Assembly: GCA_009835735.1 (NCBI GenBank)
Contig: VXWX01000051.1
Location: forward strand, 1 to 56,996
Direction of reading: 5' to 3'
From: Acidimicrobiaceae bacterium
GTDB lineage: Bacteria; Actinomycetota; Acidimicrobiia; Acidimicrobiales; Aldehydirespiratoraceae
DNA length: 56,996 nt
Of this stretch, positions 7,246 to 15,944 are shown one piece after another (position 1 is the stretch's first letter; every line of letters begins with the position of its first letter). Made by a program: the position numbers and the translations under genes. The notes under the pieces are model-generated. The model did not search any database. It saw only the letters and a program-made list of their open reading frames with translations, and was not told where the DNA came from.

Positions 7246-9818
7246 AGTCGATGACCGCAGCCGAGGTCCGCAAGGCCTTCGTCGACTTCTTCGTCGAGCG
7301 GGGCCACACCCACCATCCGTCGGCCAGCCTGATCCCCCACGACCCCACGCTGCTGTTCACGGTGGCCGGGATGGTGCCGTTCAAGACGTACTTCACCGGC
7401 GAGCAGCAGCCGCCGTTCTCGCGGGCCGTCACCGTGCAGAAATGCGTGCGGGCCGGCGGCAAGCACAACGACCTCGACGAGATCGGGCGCACCTCCCGCC
7501 ATCTCACTTTCTTCGAGATGCTCGGCAACTTCAGCTTCGGCGACTACTTCAAGTCCGACGCCTGCGCCTGGGCCTGGGAGCTCGTCACCGGGGTGTTCGG
7601 ACTCGACCCTGAGCGGCTGTGGGTGACGGTGCACCTCAGCGACGATGAGGCGGAGGCCATCTGGCGGGACGAGGTCGGCGTGCCCGCCGAGCGGATCCAG
7701 CGCCTGGGCGAGGACAACTACTGGCGGATGGCCGATGTGGGCCCCTGCGGGCCGTGCTCGGAGATCTTCTGGGACAAGGGACCCGAATACGGTCCCGGCG
7801 GCGGCCCCGCCCACGGTGGCGAGGAGCGCTACATCGAGGTCTGGAACCTGGTGTTCATGCAGTTCGAGAGCACTCCCGACGGTGAGGAGATCCCGCTGCC
7901 CAAGCCCTCGATCGACACCGGCCTGGGCCTGGAGCGCACCGTGGCCGTGCTCCAGGGTGTCGACTCGGTGTGGGAGACCGACGAGTTCGTGGTCCTGCTC
8001 GACGCGGCCCAGCGCCTCACCGGTGCCAAGCTGGGCGAGTCCGAGGCCAGCGACGTGTCGCTCCGGATCCTCGCCGACCATGCCCGCTCCACGTCCCTGC
8101 TGGTCAGCGACGGGGTGTTCCCCTCCAACGAGGACCGCGGCTACGTGCTGCGGCGCATCATCCGCCGAGCCGTGCGCCACGCCTACCTGCTGGGCGTGGA
8201 GGAGCCGGTCATGGGGGGAATGGTCGACGCGGTGGTGGAGGTGATGGCCGATGCCTACCCGGACCTGGTCCGCAACCACAGCTACGTGCGCGACGTGATC
8301 GACCGCGAGGAGCAGCGCTTCCGCCAGACGCTGCGCACCGGGCAGACCATCCTCGACGGCCGCCTGGACGCCCTCGCCGCCGGCCAGCCGATCGACGGCG
8401 AGGTCGCCTTCCTGCTGCACGATACCTACGGCTTCCCTCTAGAGGTAACTGTCGAGATCGCGGCCGAGAGAGGCGTCGAGGTCGACACCGAAGGCTTCGC
8501 GGTCGCGATGTCGCAGCAGCAGGAGCGGGCCCGCAGTGCCCGCTCGGTGGCTGCCGCCGACGACGTGGCCCCGTTCGTGGCTCTCTTCTCGGCCGCCGGG
8601 CCCACCGAGTTCACCGGCCGGGCCGAGCTGACATCGGTCGGCCGTGTGCTGTACGCCGCCGACGGCCGGGTCGTTCTGGACCGCACGCCTTTCTACGCCG
8701 AGAGCGGCGGGCAGATCGGAGACACCGGCGAGATCTCCTGCGAGGCGACCGGAGCCCGCGTGCGGGTCATCGACACCGTCTACGGAGTGCCCGACCTCCA
8801 CGTTCACGTTGTCGAGCCCGTCGACGGGGAGCTGCGGGTGGGGGACGAGGTCACCGCGACGGTGGATGTCGAGCGCCGTGCCGGCATCCGGCGGAACCAC
8901 ACCGCAACCCACATCCTGCACTGGGCGCTGCGGGAGGTGCTCGGCGACCATGTCAAGCAGCAGGGATCCTGGGTCGGTCCCGACCGGCTCCGTTTCGACT
9001 TCAGCCACTACGAGGCCCTCACGGCCGAGCAGATCACCGACGTGGAGGACCTGGTCAACTCCGAGGTGCTCGGCAACGAGTCGTGCCGCCATTATGAGAC
9101 CACCTTCGACCATGCCCAGCAGGTCGGCGCGATCGCCTTCTTCGGGGAGAAGTACGGCGAGTTGGTGCGGGTGCTCGAAGCCGGCCGCCATTCGGTGGAG
9201 TTGTGCGGCGGCACCCATGTGCGGGCCCTCGGCGACATCGGGGCGTTCCACATCACTTCGGAAGCGTCGATCGGCGCCAACATGCGCCGGCTGGAGGCCA
9301 TCACAGGCCACGACACGCTCGCTCTGCTGCGCAGCCAGCAATCCCTGATCGGTGACGTGGCCCGGTCTCTGGGAGTACCCGCGGCCGAGCTGGCCGACGG
9401 CGTGGCCAAGCGCCAGGGCGAGACGAAGGCTCTGAGGGCCGAGGTGGCCGAGCTGCGGCGCCGGGTGGCGCTGGGCCGAGCGCCGGAGCTGGCGGCCGCA
9501 GCGGTGGACGGCGTGGTCGTGGCTCGTGTCGATGACGTGGGCCGTGACGGCCTGCGTGACCTGGCGGTGTCGATACGCGATATCGACGGAGTGAAGGCTG
9601 TGGTTCTCGGCACCGCGCTCGACTCGGGAGGAGCGGCCCTGGCCGCGGCCGCCACCGAGGGCGGCGGATTCCACGCTGGCGATCTCATCGGCGAGGCCAA
9701 GCAGACCATCGGTGGCGGCGGGAAGTCCGCGGCCGACTTCTGCGTGGCCGGGGGCAGGGACGCCGATCGTCTGGACGAGGCCCTCGAGTTGGCGCGCGCC
9801 GCGGCTGGAATTAGCTGA
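7242..9818 (+). CDS. alaS: Alanine--tRNA ligase
   Basis: An 858-residue AlaRS. The N-terminal class II core (VRKAFVDFFVERGHTHHPS, TVAGMVPFKTYF) is followed by an editing domain with the zinc-binding HTATHILH motif and CGGTHVRALGDIG. The C-terminal C-Ala oligomerisation domain follows (about residues 730-858). ATG 7242 overlaps the preceding stop (ATGA); ATG 7251 is an alternative. The frame stays open far upstream, but that stretch lies inside the two small genes and is not homologous to AlaRS. Length is close to the usual 870. It is followed by ruvX after a 1-nt gap. Confidence 0.96.
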   Translation: MKSMTAAEVRKAFVDFFVERGHTHHPSASLIPHDPTLLFTVAGMVPFKTYFTGEQQPPFSRAVTVQKCVRAGGKHNDLDEIGRTSRHLTFFEMLGNFSFGDYFKSDACAWAWELVTGVFGLDPERLWVTVHLSDDEAEAIWRDEVGVPAERIQRLGEDNYWRMADVGPCGPCSEIFWDKGPEYGPGGGPAHGGEERYIEVWNLVFMQFESTPDGEEIPLPKPSIDTGLGLERTVAVLQGVDSVWETDEFVVLLDAAQRLTGAKLGESEASDVSLRILADHARSTSLLVSDGVFPSNEDRGYVLRRIIRRAVRHAYLLGVEEPVMGGMVDAVVEVMADAYPDLVRNHSYVRDVIDREEQRFRQTLRTGQTILDGRLDALAAGQPIDGEVAFLLHDTYGFPLEVTVEIAAERGVEVDTEGFAVAMSQQQERARSARSVAAADDVAPFVALFSAAGPTEFTGRAELTSVGRVLYAADGRVVLDRTPFYAESGGQIGDTGEISCEATGARVRVIDTVYGVPDLHVHVVEPVDGELRVGDEVTATVDVERRAGIRRNHTATHILHWALREVLGDHVKQQGSWVGPDRLRFDFSHYEALTAEQITDVEDLVNSEVLGNESCRHYETTFDHAQQVGAIAFFGEKYGELVRVLEAGRHSVELCGGTHVRALGDIGAFHITSEASIGANMRRLEAITGHDTLALLRSQQSLIGDVARSLGVPAAELADGVAKRQGETKALRAEVAELRRRVALGRAPELAAAAVDGVVVARVDDVGRDGLRDLAVSIRDIDGVKAVVLGTALDSGGAALAAAATEGGGFHAGDLIGEAKQTIGGGGKSAADFCVAGGRDADRLDEALELARAAAGIS

Positions 9819-9819
9819 A

Positions 9820-10242
9820 GTGCGGGCCCTGGGGCTCGATCTGGGCGAGCGCCGGGTCGGTGTGGCGGTGTGCGACTCGGCCGGGACGGTGGCCACTCCG
9901 GTCGAGACGCTCGTCTGCACGGGCGATCCCGACCGCGATCTGCGGGCCATCGCCGATCAGGTGCACCAGTGGGAGGCCGAGATCGTGGTGGTCGGGCTGC
10001 CGATCTCCCTCGACGGCTCCGAGGGGCCGGCTGCTCGAACTGCCCGTGCCCAGATAGACCGTCTCGAGCGGCTCCTGGAGGTGCCCGTCGTTTCCTACGA
10101 TGAGCGGTTGACGACGGTCATCGCAGAACGGGGCCTCATGGAGCAGCAGATGAAGGGACAGCGGAGGCGCGGTGTTGTCGACCGGGTGGCGGCGGCCGTG
10201 ATTCTCCAGTCCTGGCTTGACGCTGGTATGCCCCGTGGCTGA
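9820..10242 (+). CDS. ruvX: Putative pre-16S rRNA nuclease / Holliday junction resolvase-like YqgF
   Basis: A 140-residue RNase H-fold protein. It begins with LGLDLGERRVGVAVCD, carrying the first catalytic Asp. VVVGLPISLDGSEG and YDERLTTVIAE follow, and it ends with DRVAAAVILQSWLD, the second acidic cluster. YqgF/RuvX is linked to 16S rRNA 5'-end maturation. GTG 9820 sits 1 nt after the alaS stop, and its 3' end overlaps the mltG start by 8 nt. The order alaS-ruvX-mltG-aroE is the standard actinobacterial arrangement, which supports the call. Confidence 0.93.
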   Translation: MRALGLDLGERRVGVAVCDSAGTVATPVETLVCTGDPDRDLRAIADQVHQWEAEIVVVGLPISLDGSEGPAARTARAQIDRLERLLEVPVVSYDERLTTVIAERGLMEQQMKGQRRRGVVDRVAAAVILQSWLDAGMPRG

Positions 10243-11734
10243 CCGGGGTGCAAGCCGTCGCCGACCGTCGAAGCTGTCGAACTTCATCACGGGTCGCCCC
10301 GACGGCGGTGCCGGCGCGAGGGCCGCTCCGGCTCGGTCCCGGTCCATACCCGCTGGAAGCAGGGTTCGCCCGGCTGTGCCCCAACCTCCTAGGAAGCGCC
10401 CCAAGAAGGCAGCGCGCAGTCCGGCTGTGCCCCGACCTCCTAGGAAGCGCCCCAAGAAGGCAGCGCGCCAAGTAGCCCGCCGCGACGAGCAGAGCATCGT
10501 CGCCGCCCGGAGCGGCTGGTCAACGGTCGATCAGGGCTCGATGGTCGTGGTGGAGGAGGAACTCGACGACGACTTCATCGTCGATCCCGTCTACGACGCC
10601 GACGACCGCAACTGGGTCCGCTATCGCCCCTTCTGGGGCGGGTTCGCCCGCCTGGTGGTGCTGGTCGTCGTGCTCGTGCTGGCGGTGGGATGGTTCCGGG
10701 GGCGCATCTACGGCTGGGTGGACGCCCAGATCACACCGGAGGGACTTCCGGGTGACGCGATCGAGCTGACCATTCCCCAGGGCGCGTCGGTGAACGAGAT
10801 CGCCGGCGAGCTCCAGAACGCGGGGGTAATCTCCAACGCCACCGTCTTCCGCTACTGGCTGCGCTGCGACGGCGATCTGACCATCGCCGGGTTCTTGGGG
10901 TGCGACACGGTCGTGGCCGTGGAGGCGGGCGACTACATCCTCTGGGAGAACATGGACTTCGCGTCGGTGCGGACGGTGTTCGACGCCGGACCGCTGCCCG
11001 AGGTGTTCGAGATCGTGCGCATCCCCGAGGGGTTGCGCTGGAGCGAGATGGCTGAGCGCCTGATCGAGGAGAATCCTGCCTTCGAGTGGGAGGACCTGGA
11101 GGCGGCCTACGTCTCGCTGGTGCGCGAAGCGTCCTACCTTCCCGACGAAGCGCCCGTCAGGAGCCTCGAAGGCATGCTCTTCCCGGCCACCTACGACATC
11201 AACGCCGACGACCTCGCCGACGAGCACGGTTTCCTGCTGCGCCTCTCCGACGAGTTCGATCGCCGCTTCGCTCGCTTGCTCCAGGATCCCGGACTCCACC
11301 CCGACATCGTCGAGCTGGGTCTGGCGCCCTACGACGTGATCATCGTGGCCAGCCTCATCGAGGAAGAGGCTCTGGTATCCGAGGACCGGGCCAAGATCGC
11401 CCGGGTGATATACAACCGGCTGGCCGAGGGCTGGCGCCTCGACGTCGACGCCACCGCCTGCTACGCCGCGGCCAAGTCGTGTGCCGATCTCACCTCCGCC
11501 GACATCACCCGGGATTCGCCCTGGAACACCCGGGTGGTGACCGGCCTGCCGCCAACGCCGATATCGGCGCCGGGCGAGGCGTCGCTGGAAGCCGCCTTGC
11601 AGCCCGCCGACGGCGACTGGATGTTCTACGTCCGCACCGATGAGGGAGGAGTGCGCGGCGCCCACCGCTTCTCGGTGACCTACGAGGAGCACCTGGAGAA
11701 CGTGCAGGTCTGCCGCGAGCGCGGGTACTGCTGA
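10235..11734 (+). CDS. mltG: Endolytic murein transglycosylase MltG with repeat-bearing cytoplasmic tail
   Basis: A 499-residue protein that cleaves nascent peptidoglycan outside the membrane. A long basic cytoplasmic tail (residues 1-135) contains two 17-residue Pro/Lys/Arg repeats (46-79). A single transmembrane helix follows (about 138-155). The periplasmic-side YceG domain has a LysM-like segment (IPQGASVNEIAGELQ) and the catalytic Glu region SLIEEEALVSEDRAKIARVI (about residue 370). GTG 10235 overlaps the end of ruvX; a TTG at 10217 is possible. The acidic stretch EEELDDDFIVDPVYD precedes the membrane helix. The stop overlaps the aroE start (TGATG). The basic repeat tail is unusual and may have expanded recently. 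Confidence 0.93.
   Translation: MADRGASRRRPSKLSNFITGRPDGGAGARAAPARSRSIPAGSRVRPAVPQPPRKRPKKAARSPAVPRPPRKRPKKAARQVARRDEQSIVAARSGWSTVDQGSMVVVEEELDDDFIVDPVYDADDRNWVRYRPFWGGFARLVVLVVVLVLAVGWFRGRIYGWVDAQITPEGLPGDAIELTIPQGASVNEIAGELQNAGVISNATVFRYWLRCDGDLTIAGFLGCDTVVAVEAGDYILWENMDFASVRTVFDAGPLPEVFEIVRIPEGLRWSEMAERLIEENPAFEWEDLEAAYVSLVREASYLPDEAPVRSLEGMLFPATYDINADDLADEHGFLLRLSDEFDRRFARLLQDPGLHPDIVELGLAPYDVIIVASLIEEEALVSEDRAKIARVIYNRLAEGWRLDVDATACYAAAKSCADLTSADITRDSPWNTRVVTGLPPTPISAPGEASLEAALQPADGDWMFYVRTDEGGVRGAHRFSVTYEEHLENVQVCRERGYC
10370..10471 (+). repeat. Two tandem 51-bp units inside mltG
   Basis: Units at 10370-10420 and 10421-10471 are nearly identical in DNA (one internal change, CAACC versus CGACC, plus the last codon). 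They encode P-A-V-P-x-P-P-R-K-R-P-K-K-A-A-R. Near-identity at synonymous positions points to a recent in-frame duplication. Confidence 0.95.
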
Positions 11735-12600
11735 TGGACGGGCATCCGACCCCGCGGGTGGCAGCGGTGATCGGTGACCCCACCCGGCACTCCCGCTCCC
11801 CCGCCATCCACAACGCGGCCTTCGCGGCGAAGGGCATGGACTGGCTGTTCACAGCGTTCGAGGTGCCCGCTGGCGGCGGCGCGGCCGCGCTGGAGGCGAT
11901 GCGAGTGCTGCAACTCGCTGGACTGTCGGTCACCATGCCCCTCAAGGCCGAGGTGGCCGAGGCTGCCGACTTGCGCGACGACGAAGTGGAAGTGCTCGGC
12001 GCGGCCAACTGCATCCTGCCGCTGGACGATGGACGGCTCCGGGCTGCCAACACCGACGCGGTCGGCTTCATGGCCGGGCTGCGGGCCGACGCCGGGCTGC
12101 AACCCGAAGGCCTTCGCGTGGCGTTGCTGGGCGCGGGCGGAGCTGCCCGGGCGGTGGCCTGGGGACTGGCGGCGGCCGGCGCGGCTGAAGTTGCCGTGAT
12201 CAACCGCACGCCGTCCAGCGCGCAGACCGCCGTGGACATCGCCAATGCGGCCGTCAAGACGGGACAGCCGGGCCGGATCGGCTCGATGGACGACATCGCC
12301 TCCGCAGACGTCGTGGTGAACGCGACGCCGGTGGGCATGAGTGCAGACGCCGCCCATCACCGAAGAAACGCGATGCCCTGCGACCCGACCTTGCTGCGGT
12401 CCGGCCAGGTGGCAGTGGACCTGGTGTACGAGCCGCTGGAGACGGCCTGGCTGGCCGCCCTGCGGCGTCGGGGCGTCGAGGCTCACAACGGCCTGTCGAT
12501 GCTGGCCTACCAGGCCGCGGCCGCCTTCGAGATGTGGACCGGCGTCGAGGCGCCGGTGGAGGTGATGCGCCGGGCGGCCACCGCCGGTCGGACCGGGTAG
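11734..12600 (+). CDS. aroE: Shikimate dehydrogenase (NADP+)
   Basis: A 288-residue enzyme reducing 3-dehydroshikimate to shikimate. The substrate-binding N-domain has GDPTRHSRSPAIHNAAF and SVTMPLK, containing the catalytic Lys (most homologues read NVTxPxK). ANTDAVGF carries the catalytic Asp. The NADP-binding fold has LLGAGGAARAVAWGL. The C-terminus ends with VDLVYEPLETAWL and the Gln helix SMLAYQAAAAFEMWTG. It starts on the mltG stop (TGATG). The gene is followed 61 nt later by aroB, with no aroK or aroC between them, unlike many actinobacteria. Confidence 0.94.
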   Translation: MDGHPTPRVAAVIGDPTRHSRSPAIHNAAFAAKGMDWLFTAFEVPAGGGAAALEAMRVLQLAGLSVTMPLKAEVAEAADLRDDEVEVLGAANCILPLDDGRLRAANTDAVGFMAGLRADAGLQPEGLRVALLGAGGAARAVAWGLAAAGAAEVAVINRTPSSAQTAVDIANAAVKTGQPGRIGSMDDIASADVVVNATPVGMSADAAHHRRNAMPCDPTLLRSGQVAVDLVYEPLETAWLAALRRRGVEAHNGLSMLAYQAAAAFEMWTGVEAPVEVMRRAATAGRTG

Positions 12601-12649
12601 CTCGATCACTCCGGAACCGGTTCGCCTCAGAGCGTCACCGGCGCGTCGG

Positions 12650-12655
12650 TAGGCT
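12650..12655 (+). promoter_or_regulatory. Leaderless -10 box (TAGGCT) for aroB-pepQ
   Basis: GCGTCGG-TAGGCT followed by 6 nt and GTG 12662. The same GCGTCGGTAGGCT string occurs upstream of tyrS at the far end of the window. Confidence 0.55.
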
Positions 12656-12661
12656 CTCAGG

Positions 12662-13684
12662 GTGCCGCCGCCCGCTTCCCAAGCCCGTGTCGTGAGTGTT
12701 GCCCTGACCGAACGCGCCTATGACGTCCATGTCGGCCCGGGAGTGCGGGACCGGCTCGGCTCGGTGATGCCGGCTGGGGCTCGCCGGGCAGCAATCATCA
12801 CCCAGGAGGGCGTGGGCTGGACCGTCGACAGCGGCCTCGACCAGTCGGTGTTCACCGTTGCCGACGGCGAGGAAGCGAAGTCGCTGGCCGAGGTCGAGCG
12901 ACTCTGCCGGGCGATGTCGCGGGCCGGCTTCACCCGTTCCGATGTGATCGTGGCCGTCGGCGGGGGAGTGGTGACCGACCTGGCCGGCTTCGTGGCCGCC
13001 GTCTACCACCGCGGCATCCGCTATGTCTCGGTGGCCACCACGCTGCTGGCCCAGGTGGACGCAGCCATCGGCGGCAAGACCGGCGTCAACCTGTCCGAGG
13101 GCAAGAACCTCGTCGGCGCGTTCTGGCAGCCTGCCGCGGTGCTGTGCGACACTGAGACGCTGGCTACCCTGCCGGTCCGGGAGCTGCGCAGCGGGCAGGG
13201 CGAGCTGGCCAAGTACCACTTCCTGACCGGCGACGACCTCGACGCTCTCGGCACCGACGAGAGGATCGCCGCCGCGGTGCGCATCAAGGCCGAGGTCGTG
13301 GCGGCCGATGAGCGTGAAGGGGGGCGCCGGGCCGTCCTCAACTACGGCCACACGCTGGCCCACGCCATCGAGACGGTTGGACGCTACGACCTGCGCCACG
13401 GCGAGGCGGTGGCCGTCGGTCTGGTGTACGCGGCCGAGGTCGCCCTGCGGCTGGGTCGCATCGACGAGGCCCGGGTGGACGCCCACCGCCGGGTGGTGTC
13501 CGGCTATGGCCTGCCGGACCGGCTGCCCGCGGCGCTCGAGGACGACGAATTGCTGGCACTGTTCGGCCGGGACAAGAAGGCCGTCGACGGCGTCACGTTC
13601 GTGCTCGACTCCGACCGGGGAGTAGAGCCTGTGGTGGGCGTGCCCGAGGAGATCCTCCGGGAAGCGCTGGCGGCCATTCGATGA
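12662..13684 (+). CDS. aroB: 3-dehydroquinate synthase
   Basis: A 340-residue NAD- and metal-dependent enzyme that cyclises DAHP to 3-dehydroquinate. Family motifs are VGGGVVTDLAGFVAAVYHRG (about residues 99-118), TTLLAQVDAAIGGKTGVN, GQGELAKYHFL, and the metal-binding LNYGHTLAHAIE. KKAVDGVTFVL lies near the C-terminus. The length is slightly short of the usual 350-370 residues, but all catalytic blocks are present. The GTG start is preceded by TAGGCT at 6 nt and no SD. pepQ starts on its ATGA stop. Together with aroE this gives two shikimate-pathway steps. Confidence 0.95.
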   Translation: MPPPASQARVVSVALTERAYDVHVGPGVRDRLGSVMPAGARRAAIITQEGVGWTVDSGLDQSVFTVADGEEAKSLAEVERLCRAMSRAGFTRSDVIVAVGGGVVTDLAGFVAAVYHRGIRYVSVATTLLAQVDAAIGGKTGVNLSEGKNLVGAFWQPAAVLCDTETLATLPVRELRSGQGELAKYHFLTGDDLDALGTDERIAAAVRIKAEVVAADEREGGRRAVLNYGHTLAHAIETVGRYDLRHGEAVAVGLVYAAEVALRLGRIDEARVDAHRRVVSGYGLPDRLPAALEDDELLALFGRDKKAVDGVTFVLDSDRGVEPVVGVPEEILREALAAIR

Positions 13685-14832
13685 GGTCCTCGGCGGGATC
13701 CGCCGACTCGCCGGTTCCCGCGACCGCGCCGAGCCTCCCGCCCTTGCGGGTGGACGGGCGTCTCGGCCGGCTCCGGCACCGGCTGGCCGAGGAGGACGTC
13801 GATGCGGCGGTGATCTCCCAGCCGGCCAATGTGCGGTGGCTCACCGGCTTCACCGGCTCCAACGGGACGGTCGTGGTGCTCGGCTCCGGCGAGACCCTGC
13901 TTGTCACCGACTCTCGTTACGCCGAACAGGCGCCTGCACAGCTTGCAGAGGCGGGCTGCTCGGACGAAGTAGAGGTGGTGGTGGCCCGCCGGGCCGCCCA
14001 CACGGCGGCCGAACGGCTTGGAGCGGTGACCCGGCTCGGCTTGGAGGACAGCGTCGCCTGGGCCGAGCAGATCCGCTGGAGTGAGTCCGTGGATGCCTCC
14101 ACGGTGCCGCTCACCGAGGCCGTCGAGGGCCTGCGCGCCGTCAAAGACCCAGCCGAGCTGACCCGCATGCAGGCCGCAGCCAGGATCGCCGACGGAGCTC
14201 TGGCCGCAGCTGAGCCGATGCTGCGGCCGGGGGTGACCGAGGCGGAGATCCAGCAGACCTTGGACGACGCCATCCGTGCCTCCGGTGCGTCCGGCCCTGC
14301 CTACGACACCATCGTGGCTTCGGGCCCCAACAGCGCGCTTCCCCATGCCCGACCAACCGACCGGAAGCTGCAGGCCGGCGACCTGGTGGTCGTCGATGTC
14401 GGAGCCGAGGTGGACGGCTACCGCAGCGACATGACCCGATCGTTCGTGCTGGGCGATCCCGACGAGCAGGTCGAGGCCATGCTGGAGGTTGTGGGTCGCA
14501 GCCAGTCGGCCGGAGTCGAAGCGGTGCGTCCGGGGGTGGAGGCGAGCGAGATCGACGGGGCCTGCCGTTCGGTCATCGATGAGGCCGGCATGGGCGAGGC
14601 CTTCGTCCACGGGTCGGGACACGGTGTCGGGCTGGACATTCACGAGTTGCCCAGGGTGGTGTCGGGATCAACCGCGGTGCTCGAGCCCGGCAACGTGTTG
14701 ACCGTCGAGCCCGGCGTGTACTTTCCCGGGGTCGGGGGCGCCCGAGTGGAGGACCTGCTGGTCGTAACCGACCACGGGTGCCGGCAGCTCACGCTCTACC
14801 CGAAGGCTCCGGTCGTGCCGCTGGCGCGGTAG
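13681..14832 (+). CDS. pepQ: Xaa-Pro aminopeptidase/dipeptidase (M24 family)
   Basis: A 383-residue metallopeptidase with the pita-bread fold. A creatinase-like N-domain (VDAAVISQPANVRWLTGFTG) precedes the catalytic domain. That domain carries the dimetal ligands: Asp in VVVDVGAEVDGY, Asp in RSDMTRSF, His in HGSGHGVGLDIHE, and the two Glu residues in TVEPGVYFPG and GARVED. It likely releases N-terminal residues ahead of proline. Starts on the aroB stop (ATGA), in the conserved aroB-pepQ-efp-nusB order. The first 20 residues are Ser/Ala/Pro-rich and poorly conserved, so the exact start is less certain than the gene. Confidence 0.9.
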   Translation: MRSSAGSADSPVPATAPSLPPLRVDGRLGRLRHRLAEEDVDAAVISQPANVRWLTGFTGSNGTVVVLGSGETLLVTDSRYAEQAPAQLAEAGCSDEVEVVVARRAAHTAAERLGAVTRLGLEDSVAWAEQIRWSESVDASTVPLTEAVEGLRAVKDPAELTRMQAAARIADGALAAAEPMLRPGVTEAEIQQTLDDAIRASGASGPAYDTIVASGPNSALPHARPTDRKLQAGDLVVVDVGAEVDGYRSDMTRSFVLGDPDEQVEAMLEVVGRSQSAGVEAVRPGVEASEIDGACRSVIDEAGMGEAFVHGSGHGVGLDIHELPRVVSGSTAVLEPGNVLTVEPGVYFPGVGGARVEDLLVVTDHGCRQLTLYPKAPVVPLAR

Positions 14833-14928
14833 AACTCCGCATCAGAACGACGCATCGGCGAGTCCCGGCGCCGTCGCCGACTAACCATCACCAACTAACC
14901 ATCATCAAGAAAGACGGAAGGGACGCAC

Positions 14929-15492
14929 TTGCCAACCATCACGACCAACGACCTGAAGAACGGCATGACTCTCGACCTCGACGGGAACCTGTTCAGCGTC
15001 GTGGAGTTCCAGCACGTCAAACCGGGCAAGGGCCATGCTTTCGTGCGCACCACTCTCAAGAACGCGCGCACCGGAGCGGTGGTCGACCGCACCTTCCGGG
15101 CCGGCGAGAAGGTGGAGCGAGCCACCATCGACAAGCGCGAGATGCAATTGCTGTACCGGGAGGGCGACGACCTCGTCTTCATGGACAATGAGTCCTATGA
15201 CCAGATCACCGTGCCTCCCGAGGTGCTGGGTGACACCGCCCGGTTCCTGGTGGAGGGCTCGGTGGCGGTGATGCTGATGCACGGCGCCGAGATAGTCGGG
15301 ACCGACCTGCCCGCGGCCGTGGAGTTGGCCATCGCCGAGACCGAGCCGGGCATACAGGGCGACCGGGTGTCGGGCGCCACCAAGCCGGCCACGCTGGAGA
15401 CGGGCCTGGTCGTGCAGGTGCCGCTGTTCGTGTCGCCGGGGGAGCGGGTGAAGGTGGACACCCGCTCCGGCACCTACATCGCCCGGGCGTAG
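14929..15492 (+). CDS. efp: Elongation factor P
   Basis: A 187-residue factor that relieves ribosome stalling at polyproline stretches. It has the KOW-like domain I with [10 protein letters not shown] (the loop Lys that reaches the peptidyl-transferase centre), then two OB domains, and ends with the signature [17 protein letters not shown]. The start is TTG 14929, backed by the SD GGAAGGGA 6 nt upstream and by the family-typical start [13 protein letters not shown]. The 96-nt gap before it contains a short direct repeat (CTAACCATCA twice, 14881-14904). Next is nusB, 17 nt downstream. Confidence 0.96.
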   Translation: MPTITTNDLKNGMTLDLDGNLFSVVEFQHVKPGKGHAFVRTTLKNARTGAVVDRTFRAGEKVERATIDKREMQLLYREGDDLVFMDNESYDQITVPPEVLGDTARFLVEGSVAVMLMHGAEIVGTDLPAAVELAIAETEPGIQGDRVSGATKPATLETGLVVQVPLFVSPGERVKVDTRSGTYIARA

Positions 15493-15509
15493 GGTAGGCG
15501 AGGCTCGCA

Positions 15510-15944
15510 GTGCCGGGATCCGGTACGTCTGTGCCCGGTTTCGGAACCCGCAGGGAGGCTCGCGAGGACGCTCTCGCAGTCCTCTACGAGGCCGAGATCG
15601 CCGGTGGGTCTGCCTTCGAGGCGCTGGCCCGTCGCGCGGTGCCGCCGTCCGAGTACGCCATGGAACTGGCGCTGGGCGTGGACGCCGACCGCGAGAGCGT
15701 GGACGATCTGTTGCGGCGGCACCTGGTCGGCTGGCGCCTCGAGCGCCTCGCGGTGGTCGACCGGACGCTGGCCCGGATCGCGGCCTGGGAGCTGATTCGC
15801 CGGGACGATGTGCCGACGGGCGTCGTGCTGTCCGAGGCGGTGGCCCTGGCCACGCAGTACTGCAGCGCCGAGTCACCCCGCTTCCTCAACGGCGTGCTGA
15901 GAGCCGTAGCCGACGAAGTGCGGGGATCAGACACGGCGGCATGA
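15510..15944 (+). CDS. nusB: Transcription antitermination factor NusB
   Basis: A 144-residue all-helical protein that pairs with NusE (S10) at boxA RNA during rRNA transcription. Characteristic parts are RREAREDALAVLYEAEI, ELIRRDDVPTGVVLSEAVAL and the C-terminal SPRFLNGVLRAVADE. The GTG at 15510 has a GCGAGG Shine-Dalgarno 6 nt upstream. A second GTG at 15531 would remove a seven-residue non-conserved lead. It follows efp closely and its stop overlaps the GNAT gene (ATGA). Confidence 0.93.
   Translation: MPGSGTSVPGFGTRREAREDALAVLYEAEIAGGSAFEALARRAVPPSEYAMELALGVDADRESVDDLLRRHLVGWRLERLAVVDRTLARIAAWELIRRDDVPTGVVLSEAVALATQYCSAESPRFLNGVLRAVADEVRGSDTAA

Noticed and set aside
7152-8420. 422-codon open frame on the minus strand opposite alaS
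   Set aside because: Shadow of the AlaRS catalytic domain.
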